Part shown: in pieces, positions 18,874 to 28,400 of the stretch
Layout: each line of letters begins with the position of its first letter
Position numbering within the stretch: the stretch's first letter is position 1
NCBI RefSeq assembly: GCF_013113835.1
Contig: NZ_VTYQ01000001.1
Coordinates: forward strand, 682,001-746,000
DNA length: 64,000 nt
Direction: 5' to 3'
Origin: Vibrio sp. RE88
GTDB lineage: Bacteria; Pseudomonadota; Gammaproteobacteria; Enterobacterales; Vibrionaceae
The notes under the pieces: model-generated
Databases searched by the model: none
What the model saw: only the letters and a program-made list of their open reading frames with translations
What the model was told of the DNA's origin: nothing
Program-made: the position numbers and the translations under genes

Positions 18874-19341
18874 ATGGAAATGACCGTCGGGGAAGTCGCA
18901 AAGCGTGCTGGGGTAAAAGTCTCTGCGCTGCACTTTTACGAGCAGAAGGGGCTTATCTTCAGCTGGCGGAACCAAGGCAATCAGCGTCGCTATCACCGTA
19001 GTGTGTTACGTCGAATCGCAGTGATTAAAGCTGCGCAAGAAGTCGGACTGACATTGGAAGAGATCGCTCAGTCTCTGTCTCATTTACCTAAACACCAAGC
19101 CCCCAATCGTCAGCAATGGGAACGCATGGCATCAGGATGGCATGACTTGCTGGATCATCGAATTCAACAGCTTAAAGCATTGCAGGATGACCTTGGAGGC
19201 TGCATTGGCTGTGGCTGTTTATCGATGGAATCTTGTGCCATTTATAATCCACAGGACGTTCGTGCTGAAACATTCAAAGGGAAAACAATGCTCTCTAACC
19301 CGGAAGAATGGTCAGCCGAGGGACAAAGCGAAAGTCAGTAA
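18874..19341 (+). CDS. soxR: Redox-sensing transcriptional regulator SoxR
   Basis: 155 residues. A MerR-type winged helix (VGEVAKRAGVKVSALHFYEQKGLI) and dimerisation helix are followed by the [2Fe-2S] ligands Cys110, Cys113, Cys115 and Cys121, with the same spacing as E. coli SoxR (119, 122, 124, 130). The oxidised cluster activates the target promoter by twisting the overlong spacer. The only adjacent target is the divergent MFS gene; no soxS is nearby, fitting the direct-efflux SoxR regulons of non-enteric bacteria. The last 30 bp overlap the convergent AEC transporter gene. Confidence 0.95.
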   Translation: MEMTVGEVAKRAGVKVSALHFYEQKGLIFSWRNQGNQRRYHRSVLRRIAVIKAAQEVGLTLEEIAQSLSHLPKHQAPNRQQWERMASGWHDLLDHRIQQLKALQDDLGGCIGCGCLSMESCAIYNPQDVRAETFKGKTMLSNPEEWSAEGQSESQ

Positions 19342-20190
19342 TAGCGGTAAGGTTAGAATACTGAAGAAGTTGCCAAACAGTACCATAGATGCCACACGAT
19401 TCGGCTCAATGTGAAAGCGCTCTGCGAACATATAATTCATGACAGCGGGTGGCAGCATAGTAAACAGCACCATCATTTGTAACTGCATAGCGGGCAGAGG
19501 GATAAAGGTATAAATCACCCAGAAAGCGGCCGCTCCCGTCGCCAGAGATTGCAGAGTGCAGAAAATCCCCACTCTAAACCCGCTCAATCTCATGTTACAC
19601 ATCTGCGCTCCCAATGAGAGTAGCATCACTGGCACCGCCGCCTGTCCAAGCAACGCCGTCGCTTCATAAAGTGGATCCCATACACCGATCCCGCTCAGGT
19701 TAAGAACCATGGCAGCGAGTGCGGCGAGAAAGACCGGCATACGGATGACTTGCTTAAACGGGTTTCCTTCACTGAGCAGCGCGAGCCCAAGACTCACGTG
19801 GATACAGGCTGAAACAACGAATAATAAGACCGCTGGCGCCAAGGCTGTATCGCCAAAGGTATAGGTAAAGAGTGGGATCGCCAGATTACCACTGTTGCGG
19901 AACATATGAGGGGGCGCCCATGCTTTATAGCGCAGGCCTGAGAGTTTACAGATGGGGATCATTAAAATCCCCGGCAAGAGCACCGCGATTAATGAAGCAC
20001 TGAGCAAAGGGACTTGTTCAGTGTCTAACGGCATTGAGACTAAGGACGAAAACACTAATGCTGGCGTAAACGCATCCATATTGATGCGGTTGATTGGGCG
20101 AAAGTCAGGCTTGAGCCAACGTCCTACAGAAAAACCGACTAAAACCAACGCGAAAACCGGGAATAGAATCCCGATAACCTGCTCCAACAT
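19312..20190 (-). CDS. AEC-family (auxin efflux carrier-like) transporter
   Basis: 292 residues with about ten hydrophobic segments in the inverted-repeat layout of the AEC/BASS-like fold. Motifs include NMDAFTPALVFSSLVSMPL near the start, APPHMFRNSGNLAIPLFTYTFG in the middle, and FTMLPPAVMNYMFAERFHIEPNRVASMVLFGNFFS near the end. Characterised bacterial members export malate, malonate or related acids; the substrate here is not readable. It is monocistronic, and its 3' end overlaps soxR on the other strand by 30 bp. Confidence 0.87.
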   Translation of the reverse strand: MLEQVIGILFPVFALVLVGFSVGRWLKPDFRPINRINMDAFTPALVFSSLVSMPLDTEQVPLLSASLIAVLLPGILMIPICKLSGLRYKAWAPPHMFRNSGNLAIPLFTYTFGDTALAPAVLLFVVSACIHVSLGLALLSEGNPFKQVIRMPVFLAALAAMVLNLSGIGVWDPLYEATALLGQAAVPVMLLSLGAQMCNMRLSGFRVGIFCTLQSLATGAAAFWVIYTFIPLPAMQLQMMVLFTMLPPAVMNYMFAERFHIEPNRVASMVLFGNFFSILTLPLLLTFALSLG

Positions 20191-20325
20191 ATTCGTCCTT
20201 GAATCTCATCTAGTGCTTAGAGAAAAGTACCTGATAAATGGATAATTTAACGCGATGAGATTAACAAAAGCTTTGTTACGTCAATCGGTTTTACTTTTGA
20301 GCGCGCTCGTCGATTGGGAGTCAAA

Positions 20326-20349
20326 GCCTGAGCGAAGAGTTGCTCAGGC
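20326..20349 (-). terminator. Hairpin after the SnoaL-repeat gene
   Basis: GCCTGAGC (20326-20333) pairs with GCTCAGGC (20342-20349), 12 bp 3' of the stop at 20362. The T tract is short. Confidence 0.5.
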
Positions 20350-20361
20350 ATTCAGGGCGAA

Positions 20362-21378
20362 TTACAGAGAAGGGTTTAGGATTGCTTGAGTGCGCTCAAA
20401 TACATCAAGGCCTTGTTGCTTCAGCCAGTATGGAAGATCAATCAAGACCCAGTTTTCAGACAGTTTGTCACCGTCACGGTAATAAACGTCAACCACCTGC
20501 ATGTCAGCACGGATTTCACCACCTGTCATTCCAAGGAAGCCTCCAATTGGCGTGTTGGAAAGGTTTGGCCAACCGAAGAAGCAAGAGAAGCTGCCTTCTG
20601 CGAATCGACAAACGTGACCGTTGAACTTCTTGTCTTTCAGATTATTGCGGAATGGTAGCTGATGCTGTTGTTGGTAACGCGGAATTGTATAAGAAGCGCC
20701 GATACCACACGGACCATACCAAATCATGTCTTTTGACCAACTCTTTTCGAGAATTTCTGGTGGGCAACCCATAGCACCGCTATCGTTGAGTGATGACAAG
20801 TCATCGACCATTTTGTTAACTAGGTCGAGAGTTGCTTGACCTTCTTCCGGTTGAGCATCTTCAAATAGCAGGCCGTCATGATTACGTGGCCCAGGATAAA
20901 CAAAATGCTGACCAGTGGAAGGAGGAAGTGGGTAACAGCCAGCTTGATCCATCACGCCAAGCAGATCGAGGAATAAACCTGTTTTTGTGATCTTGCCGTT
21001 TTCTACGCAGTTAAACTCAGCGTAGCGAACGTTCATGATTTTCCCAGTTGGACGCATTCCTAGGTATTCAGCATCAAATAGTCCCATAAAGTGGCCCATA
21101 CTCATCACCCAAATTTCATCCGGATTAATTTCATTGTTACCGCCAATGAAAACATCCTGACGGCGTTGCATGCGTGTCATTGATTTCATTAGTGGTGCCC
21201 AGAAAACCTCAGCCGCCGCTTGGGCGCCTTCTTGCTCGCGGAAAGGGTAGACTCCACGCCACAAGTAATCTTCAGAGGTATGTGCTTTCAGCACTTCAGC
21301 AACGTTCTCATGAGTTGCGTTTTCCATCGCGTTGAAATATTCACGCACAACGTGTTTTGCTTCTTGGTACTTAGCCAT
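20362..21378 (-). CDS. Tandem SnoaL/NTF2-like protein
   Basis: 338 residues containing two SnoaL-like (NTF2-fold) halves. The first (about 1-160) has VVREYFNAMENATHENVAEVLKAHTSEDYLWRGVYPF; the second (about 175-330) has MVDDLSSLNDSGAMGCPPEILEKSWSKDMIWYGP and DMQVVDVYYRDGDKLSENWVLIDLPYWL. Single-domain relatives include ester cyclases and hydratases, but no catalytic set is clear here. There is no signal peptide and no operon partner. The duplicated layout resembles uncharacterised 'nuclear transport factor 2 family' proteins of about this length. An 890-bp gene-poor region lies upstream. Confidence 0.72.
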   Translation of the reverse strand: MAKYQEAKHVVREYFNAMENATHENVAEVLKAHTSEDYLWRGVYPFREQEGAQAAAEVFWAPLMKSMTRMQRRQDVFIGGNNEINPDEIWVMSMGHFMGLFDAEYLGMRPTGKIMNVRYAEFNCVENGKITKTGLFLDLLGVMDQAGCYPLPPSTGQHFVYPGPRNHDGLLFEDAQPEEGQATLDLVNKMVDDLSSLNDSGAMGCPPEILEKSWSKDMIWYGPCGIGASYTIPRYQQQHQLPFRNNLKDKKFNGHVCRFAEGSFSCFFGWPNLSNTPIGGFLGMTGGEIRADMQVVDVYYRDGDKLSENWVLIDLPYWLKQQGLDVFERTQAILNPSL

Positions 21379-22270
21379 AATTTGCTCTCTTGATGGGGCT
21401 ATTCAGATCCGGAAGGAGTGTTGAATGATAAGTTTTTGAGGTGGTTTGATCCGTGATCAAAATTCATTTTTAATGACTGCGTACCCAATTTGGATGGTTG
21501 AGTGATCAAGATTGCTCTAGGTGTTGACTCGTTACTATTGATTTTGGTTTATTTTATAAAGGTTTTCTTGGCGTTATGATAAGGGTTATAACGTTGAGTA
21601 TCATTCAATTATCAGAGGTAACGGATGATTACGTATTCGTTTTCATCGTTTTCCTATGTTTTTATTCGAGTTTGTAACGGTCCATATAGCAGACGACAAC
21701 AGCTAAAATACAGACTGTATAGGCATTAGAAGAATCTCGTTATAAATGATAGGGTTATAAATCATTTTGATCTTATAGGTGATTTGTTGCGCATTCTTGA
21801 GTGAGGGGCTTTTTATCAAATAAAAAATGGTGTCAAAAATATCACTACCTTATTGGGTAATTTCACTAGTAAACCTAACTATATTACTAACAATAACGGC
21901 AGGCGTGAATTTGGCACATTCACTGAAATATTTTATAAATCAGTGGCTAATATTATGCAATTTTACTAGAAAATCAGATTGAGTACGGTGAAGGGTAATT
22001 AGTGAGCTTATTCAAGCACTACTTAGTTTTCGAGTGAAATTATAACTACGAATTAGGGGGAGAAGTACGACAAAAAGAATATTTAACGTACGAAATGTAC
22101 TCAATTCTATCTCTTAGTTGCATGTGTAGTTCTAGTTAAAATAACTATTTCATCTTGTCAATTTAATAGTAAATAAATATTAATCCGCTTCCATAAATAA
22201 CTTTTCTGTAATTTATTTACATGTATAATCGCCCCGTTTTGTAACTATATTGTCAGTTGTTGGAGTAACA
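21379..22270. other. Gene-poor AT-rich region, 890 bp
   Basis: No convincing protein gene fills this stretch. It holds repeated GTGATCAA motifs (near 21450 and 21503), a direct repeat TTATAAATGAT/TTATAAATCAT near 21740-21765, and a possible 34-codon ORF at 21625. A sigma-70-like TATAAT at 22224-22229 probably belongs to the lipoprotein gene at 22271. No terminator, tRNA or insertion-sequence remnant is visible. Confidence 0.4.
21625..21729 (+). CDS. Possible 34-residue small protein
   Basis: ATG 21625 is preceded by AGAGGT (21614-21619) at a suitable distance. The 34-residue frame starts MITYSFSSFSYVFIR and ends in a basic Arg/Tyr/Gln-rich tail. Composition alone cannot separate it from chance. 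Confidence 0.25.
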   Translation: MITYSFSSFSYVFIRVCNGPYSRRQQLKYRLYRH

Positions 22271-22837
22271 ATGCTTAGAAGCTCTATAGTTAGTGCCTTA
22301 GTACTAGTCGCGCTAACGGGTTGTCAGAGCACAAACACGTCTGTTCAAAGAGATGCGAATAACCTAAATAAACAGTTCGAGATTGATGTCAATAATACTA
22401 CTTATAATATGGCGTTCGATCAGTCTCAATCTATGGTGACATCTGTTGAGTATATTTCCCGTGATCAATCAAAAGGGCTATATACTAAAAAGGCGAAAAG
22501 TGGTCTGTGGTCGCAAGAGAAAGTTGAGCAGCAATCTCAGCTATTAAATTCTCTCTATTCGAATGGTGCATTTATTGTACGAATATATGGTGAAACGATT
22601 AACTCGGTCAGCCGTGATTTGTACAAAGTTAAATTAGTTCAAGATGGAAAAGTCGTACAACGCGGCGTATTCGATGCCGTAGGGGATGTTCCTAATATGG
22701 ATTACCCATCACGACTGTGGCGTAACGATTCCAAACTTGCCACCAATGGTTTAGATACCAGTGAGCCTTTCGAAATCCAGGTAATTACTGGTGAAAACAT
22801 CGAAAAGTATCATTATCAGCCGAATGTTAAAGGCTGA
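22271..22837 (+). CDS. Uncharacterised lipoprotein
   Basis: 188 residues from ATG 22271, set by TTGGAGT upstream; an in-frame extension to 22250 is disfavoured. A lipoprotein signal peptide ends in LTGC (Cys18, then Gln and Ser, so probably outer membrane). The mature part is hydrophilic, with a mixed alpha/beta look (YNMAFDQSQSMVTSVEYISRD; GAFIVRIYGETINSVSRDLYKVKLVQDGKVVQRG). I do not recognise the family. It is monocistronic with its own TATAAT promoter element and terminator. Confidence 0.75.
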   Translation: MLRSSIVSALVLVALTGCQSTNTSVQRDANNLNKQFEIDVNNTTYNMAFDQSQSMVTSVEYISRDQSKGLYTKKAKSGLWSQEKVEQQSQLLNSLYSNGAFIVRIYGETINSVSRDLYKVKLVQDGKVVQRGVFDAVGDVPNMDYPSRLWRNDSKLATNGLDTSEPFEIQVITGENIEKYHYQPNVKG

Positions 22838-22849
22838 TGTTTAGCTTAG

Positions 22850-22890
22850 ATTCTTGAGCACGGTTGATGTGCTCAAGAATGTTTCACTTC
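22850..22890. terminator. Terminator between lipoprotein and FMN reductase genes
   Basis: A 12-bp perfect stem, ATTCTTGAGCAC (22850-22861) with GTGCTCAAGAAT (22869-22880), is followed by TTTCACTTCTTTTT. It serves the convergent genes. Confidence 0.75.
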
Positions 22891-22893
22891 TTT

Positions 22894-23487
22894 TTACATT
22901 CCATACTGAAACGGCTTTCCTGCCTCCACCATATCCCGATGTATTGGTTTTAGTGCATGTGCATAAGCGGACAATAGCTTCATTGTATACTCACTACGGC
23001 CATGAAAATTTACATCATTTACGCTCCCGTCCGCATTAAACAGACTTTCCACATTGCGAAAGATTAAGTGGTCCGGAATCAAGCACACGTGATTATTCTT
23101 ACTGCCAGTTAAACGAAGCTCACTAATAGGATAAACACCATTAACACTGGCCGACACACTGACGGCTAAAGCAGGTTTATGCGCCATTTCTTGAGCTGTC
23201 GACAGCATTAAAAAGTTCTTTAGTGCTGGCGTTGCCATACCGTGCCACTCAGGGGTGATGAAAATAAATGCATCACTGTTTTGTAGCTGAGTGGCAATCT
23301 TTCGCCAAGGGGCCCATTCGTCACTACCCGTCCATACGCCTTCATTCCAGAGCGGTAAATTGAGCTGGTGGAGATCGAAAATGTCGATCTCTGTAAAATC
23401 ACTTTCTGCCAGTGTCGATAGGTAGCGAGCCGCTTTTAGGCTTTGTGAGTCAGCGCGCTGGCTGCCTGAGATAATGGTAAGTTTCAT
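22894..23487 (-). CDS. NAD(P)H-dependent FMN reductase family protein
   Basis: 197 residues with a flavodoxin-like fold. The N-terminal IISGSQRADSQSLKAARYL binds FMN phosphate, and FIFITPEWHGMATPALKNFL corresponds to the PEYNxxxPxxLKNAIDW signature of NADPH-dependent FMN/azo reductases, with His and Gly replacing the usual Asn. It probably reduces quinones, nitro or azo compounds, or flavins. It is translationally coupled (4-bp overlap) to the upstream DMT exporter and faces a MarR regulator, a common detoxification layout. Confidence 0.86.
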   Translation of the reverse strand: MKLTIISGSQRADSQSLKAARYLSTLAESDFTEIDIFDLHQLNLPLWNEGVWTGSDEWAPWRKIATQLQNSDAFIFITPEWHGMATPALKNFLMLSTAQEMAHKPALAVSVSASVNGVYPISELRLTGSKNNHVCLIPDHLIFRNVESLFNADGSVNDVNFHGRSEYTMKLLSAYAHALKPIHRDMVEAGKPFQYGM

Positions 23488-24395
23488 GCGAGTTCCTTTT
23501 TACTATTAAATGATGTGTTTGTTTTAACTGTTGAATAAGTGGGAGCTGACGCCGCCAGCAAAATTGAAATCAATACGCCTAGGGCACCAATAAGCTGAAC
23601 CCAGGTCAGAGTCTGTCCAAGGAATAGATAGCCGAGGATCACAGCGGACACACTGCTGAGAAAGCCAAGGAATGAGACAGACACTGTGCTGAGCTTTTCA
23701 ATTCCACGGAACCAGAGTGAGTAGGCGAGCATAGCGCCAACAATCGCTAGATAGCTGTAACCAACGACATTCATTAATGTGATTTGTTGAGGTAACCCCT
23801 CTGCCCTGATGGCAACAGGGAGTAGCATCAGTCCGCCAAACAACAATTGCCAGCCAGTGAAGCTCAGCAGGGACATGTTTGAAGGTCGCCCCCACCTTTT
23901 TGTTAACACCACGCCTAGTGCCATGCTAACGGTACCGAGTAACCCCATGACAACTCCCGAAGTATTGAGTTGACCTGGGTTATTGACCACAAGCATGGCG
24001 ATACCACCTATCCCCAAACCACTGGCGATCACCTGTGTGAACGTTAACGTGTTCCTTAACAGAACCACGCTCAGCCCCATAACCAGAATGGGCTGGATGG
24101 ACATGATCAGAGCCGCCATGCCACCGGGTAAGTAAGTGGCAGCATAGAACAGGCAGTAGAAGAAAAATCCGATGTTGAGTAGGGCAAGCACAGCCAGTTT
24201 CGCCCACCAACTTCCATTTGGAATCGTGCGAGAAAACAACACCAACACTATCCCTGCAGGCAAAGCGCGCAGCATCGACGCTAATAAAGGGCTGTTGGCA
24301 GGCAGAAGTTCAGTGGTGACGATGTAAGTACTTCCCCAAACCATGGGCGCTAATGCCGTAATGGCTAACGTCGCTATTCGTTGTGTGCGTGTCAT
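23484..24395 (-). CDS. DMT-family (EamA) transporter
   Basis: 303 residues, ten membrane helices in two EamA repeats (VWGSTYIVTTELLP at the start; GVVLTKRWGRPSNMSLLSFTGWQLLFGG in the second). The start is ATG 24395, with AAAGGAGGCACC upstream. It shares a 4-bp ATGA-type overlap with the FMN reductase gene downstream. The promoter faces a MarR gene across a perfect 36-bp inverted repeat, so expression is probably MarR-repressed and induced by an aromatic or redox-active compound. The substrate is unknown. Confidence 0.88.
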   Translation of the reverse strand: MTRTQRIATLAITALAPMVWGSTYIVTTELLPANSPLLASMLRALPAGIVLVLFSRTIPNGSWWAKLAVLALLNIGFFFYCLFYAATYLPGGMAALIMSIQPILVMGLSVVLLRNTLTFTQVIASGLGIGGIAMLVVNNPGQLNTSGVVMGLLGTVSMALGVVLTKRWGRPSNMSLLSFTGWQLLFGGLMLLPVAIRAEGLPQQITLMNVVGYSYLAIVGAMLAYSLWFRGIEKLSTVSVSFLGFLSSVSAVILGYLFLGQTLTWVQLIGALGVLISILLAASAPTYSTVKTNTSFNSKKELA

Positions 24396-24424
24396 TGGTG
24401 CCTCCTTTCGTCATGATCTGTCTT

Positions 24425-24507
24425 TATAAAAAGTATCTTTCATAAAAGATACTTTTTATAAAGTAATGGTGATTTGTCTTTTTATCAAGTATCTTTTTGA
24501 AAAGATA
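24425..24507. promoter_or_regulatory. MarR operators between divergent genes
   Basis: Site 1 (24425-24460) has two perfect 16-bp arms, TATAAAAAGTATCTTT and its complement, around CATA. Site 2 (24490-24507) is TATCTTTT-TG-AAAAGATA. Both share the AGTATCTTT/AAAGATA core and flank the promoters of the DMT operon and the marR-like gene, as expected for autoregulation and repression of the partner. Confidence 0.8.
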
Positions 24508-24527
24508 AATCAGTAAAGAGATGAAAT

Positions 24528-25007
24528 ATGCAAGATCCTGTCGACCACATCCTAAAGCAGTGGAGTGATGTGAAACCGGAATTGGATTGTTCTGACATGG
24601 GGATTGTCGGTAGGCTGCTGCGTGTTCAGGCGCTCTGGCATAGTCAATTGGAACATGTGTTTAAGCAGCACCAGCTGAGTATGTTGGAGTTTGATATTCT
24701 CGCGACATTAATGCGAAATCAGCAACCGCTGACCCCGACTGAAATGTACAAAACCCTGATGATTTCCTCAGGTGCGATGAGCACTCGGATTGAAAAGTTG
24801 GTCCAACGAGGTCTGGTTGAACGATTGGCAAGTGGCGATGACAGACGCAGTTGCAAAGTAACGCTTACCCCGCAGGGTGCTCAATTAGTTGATGATGCCT
24901 TGGCGTCACACTTATCAAATATGAACGGAATGTTGAGCATGTTTGACGAACAAGAAAAAGCCCAACTTGCTGATATGTTGCGAAAAGTACTGCTCGCTAC
25001 TCAATAA
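24528..25007 (+). CDS. MarR-family transcriptional regulator
   Basis: 159 residues. It has the MarR winged helix: LLRVQALWHSQLEHVFKQHQLSMLEFDILATLMR, then LTPTEMYKTLMISSGAMSTRIEKLVQRGLVERLASGDDRRSCKVTLTPQG, which includes the Asp-Asp-Arg-Arg wing typical of the family. It is divergent from the DMT-FMN reductase operon and preceded by two operator palindromes. The ligand is probably a small phenolic or electrophile, by analogy only. There is no conspicuous redox cysteine. Confidence 0.92.
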   Translation: MQDPVDHILKQWSDVKPELDCSDMGIVGRLLRVQALWHSQLEHVFKQHQLSMLEFDILATLMRNQQPLTPTEMYKTLMISSGAMSTRIEKLVQRGLVERLASGDDRRSCKVTLTPQGAQLVDDALASHLSNMNGMLSMFDEQEKAQLADMLRKVLLATQ

Positions 25008-25413
25008 TCGATGAGACAGGGGGCTGAGTCGTCGTTACTTAAGCCCCAGTAAGCGCCTGTCACATGAATCAAAATTCCCTCTTGCCCACCTGACATCAGT
25101 TTGGGTTAAAGATCCAATTTCTTAACATTGAAACGGCTTGTTGTAATCCTACAGCCGTTGGTTCATTCGTCACTACAAAGTGTCAGATTTCTCACTGATT
25201 GCACATCACCTCAGTAATTTTCCGATCGTTTTAAAGGCTGTAATTGTGAGCCTGATTCTAAAATATTTTCTCCTCCCCTTCGTCTACGCCTACTCAATCA
25301 GTTTGATAGGAGGAGGAAATTAACTGTTTTAAAAATATAACGTTAGCTTGAAGCGATTTAACCAAACCGAAAAGTTTGTCGCTCGTGGAACGTGAATCTA
25401 AATGGATATAAAA
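25008..25413. promoter_or_regulatory. Amylopullulanase promoter region with MalT-box-like pair
   Basis: No gene is visible. Two sites face each other: minus-strand GGGGAGGAG (25270-25278) and plus-strand TAGGAGGAGG (25307-25316), 8 of 10 to the MalT consensus. The spacing and inverted orientation resemble the glgX/lamB region. A purine-rich leader follows to the start codon. Confidence 0.6.
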
Positions 25414-28400
25414 ATGAACATCAAGCTAACAAAACTGAGCCTAGCTATGGCGTCGCTTGGACTGCTGGCAGGTTGTAATGACCCGCTAGAAGTCAACGTG
25501 ATGGATGGCTACATCGAAAAGGCATCTGTCTGGCTGGACGTCAACGGAAATGGTCGACAAGATCGTTATGAGCCGTCAGCCGTCACTGATAAAGATGGAT
25601 ACGCTGCCATTGACCTTGAAGGTCTGAATATCGAAGATGAAGACGTTTATCTTGTCGCTAAAACCCAGCGAGGCGTATCGATTGACGCCGATATACCGGG
25701 TATCACGGTGACAAGAGACTACACCTTGATGGCTCCGAGTCATTACTCTCTGGTGACACCATTCTCGACTTACATTGCTGCGCAAATGCAGCAAGGTGTC
25801 AGCGAGCGTAAAGCACTGCGCAAACTGCGTCGACAACTCAAACAGCCACACCTTGACCTTGAAAGCGATTATGTTGATCAGCAAGAGGTGGTCGTCGCAA
25901 GAAGCGCGAAGGCGTTAACGCAATTACTGCCTGAAACCATGGAAGAGCAGGATATGGAAGCGCTGGCGGAGACGTTGGAGCTGGGCAGTAAAGCATTAGG
26001 AAAAGAGCTTAAACGTGGTCGTAATGAACTGCTTAACAAGACGTTGATGCTGGATGAGCAAGGAGTGCCGGTTATCGCGCAAGATAGCGATGGTGACGGC
26101 GTAGCCGATGCGATTGATCTGTTCCCAACCGATATTAAAGAGTCGGCGGATGCTGATAATGACGGAATTGGTGATCATGCGGATACCGACGATGATAACG
26201 ATGGTTTCAGTGATGTTGTTGAGCTAGAGCTTGCGAGTGACCCTTACTCATCGGCGAGTTTCCCTACCGATCTGGATGGCGACAAAATCCCAGATGCGCA
26301 TGATTCAGACATCGATGGTGACGGTTGGAGTAATAAAGAAGAAACTCGTTTAGGAACGGACCCTTACTCGGCATCCAGTCAACCTGCTGATCGTGATGGT
26401 GATGGCATCACTGACAGCGAAGACAGTGATATTGATGGTGATGGTGCCGATAATGGCATGGACGCGTTCCCTGAAGATCGATTTGAAAGTAAAGACACCA
26501 ATGGCGACGGTCTAGGAGACTTTGCCTCTAGCGACGATGATGGAGATGGTATTCCAGACAGCATCGATCCAAACCCAACCAGCCCAGATAACAGTTCATC
26601 CGAGCCTGCGCCTGTTTATTCTGAATCGGTCATTTACTACAAACGAGATGATGGTAATTACGCGGACTGGGGGCTTCATCTGTGGAATAACGCATCTTGT
26701 GACGCAGTGTCGGCTGACGCCTTAAACGGCGTAGATTGGGGTAACCCATACGCCTGGGGAGAAATCGACCCGCTATATGGTGCTAAGTATGTTGTACCAC
26801 TGAAATCCGATCACGGTGCGTGTATGAATTTCATCGTGCACAAAGGTGACGAAAAAGCGCTGGGCGGTGACGATCTGAAGGCTGAATTTGCTAAAGGTAA
26901 TACACTTTATACGACACACGGTAGCTCAGTCGTTAAATACTCACCAGATGAGCAAATTGTGGTGAAACTTGACGGTGCAGCTGCTCACTGGCTCGATGTT
27001 AATTCCATTGCTTGGTTTGATCATAATGAAGCAGCCAGTTACCAAATCTGGAGTCGTGCTGCGGGTAATGGTGATATCAACCAGCCAGAACAGTTTATCA
27101 AGTACGACATTTCATTTGCTGGCAACGTTGATAATCCTGACTTCCCACACCTGAAAGATCGTGTCGGTTTCTATCTGGATGTTGATACTGAAACAGCTAA
27201 AGCGCTGTTGAAAACACAGCTAATTGCAGTGGCACTCGATGATGAAGGCAAGCCGCTGGTCGCAACTCGCGTCCAGATTCCGGGCGTTGTTGACACGCTT
27301 TACACCGCAGGACCAAATGATGCGGATGAAGCTAAATTGGGTAGCTGGATTGAAGGCGATAATGCGAACTTTGCGCTTTGGGCGCCAACGGCTCAAGATG
27401 TTGAACTGTATTTGTACGATCAGGATAAAGCGCTAATTGCCCAGTCGCCATTCAGTTTGACTTTGGATTCTGCAACTGGCATCTGGCGTTATCAAGGTGA
27501 TGCTTCACTGAAGAATGTGTTCTATCGTTACCGTGTGAAGGCTTACCATCCAAAAACCGACCACGTTGAGTGGATGATGACCACTGACCCATATTCTCTC
27601 TCTCTGAGTACGTCCAGTTTGCACTCTCAACTGGTTGATCTCACCGATGATGAAACCAAACCGGCAGGTTGGGACAGTCAATGGATTCCAGAGCTGGAGA
27701 ATCCAGAAGATCACATCATTTATGAGCTCCATGTACGTGACTTTAGTGTCAGCGATACGCAGGGTACGCCAGCAAACAACGGTAAGTATCTGGCCTTCTT
27801 AGATGATGAGCGTGACAGTGTTAAGCAGTTGAAATCGTTAAAAGAAGCTGGTCTGACAACGATCCATCTTCTACCGACTTACGATTTGGCTTCCGTTCCT
27901 GAAGATCCGGCGAAGACGGTGAATCTGACCGATACCGTAGAAAAACTTTGCGGTATTAATCCTGATGCCAAGCTGTGTAGCGATGGTACTTCACGTGGTG
28001 CAACCATTTTGTCTTTGTTAGAACAAACCGATCCTAACAGTGGCGAAGCACAGGCATTGCTCGCAGACGTTCGTCCACTGGATGGATTCAACTGGGGTTA
28101 TGACCCATTCCATTACAACGCACCAGAAGGCAGCTACGCTGTTGCAACTGATGGTATTTCGCGTATTCGTGAGTATCGTCAGATGGTGCAGAAACTGCAC
28201 GATATGGGCTTCAGAGTGGTACAGGATGTTGTCTACAACCACACTTACTCGTCAGGTTTGTATGATAAATCTGTGCTCGATAAAGCTGTACCGGGCTACT
28301 ACCATCGCCTGAACCCGATCACAGGTGCTGTCGAGAACTCAACTTGTTGTGATAACACGGCTTCTGAGAACCGCATGTTCGAGAAGCTAGTGGCAGACAG

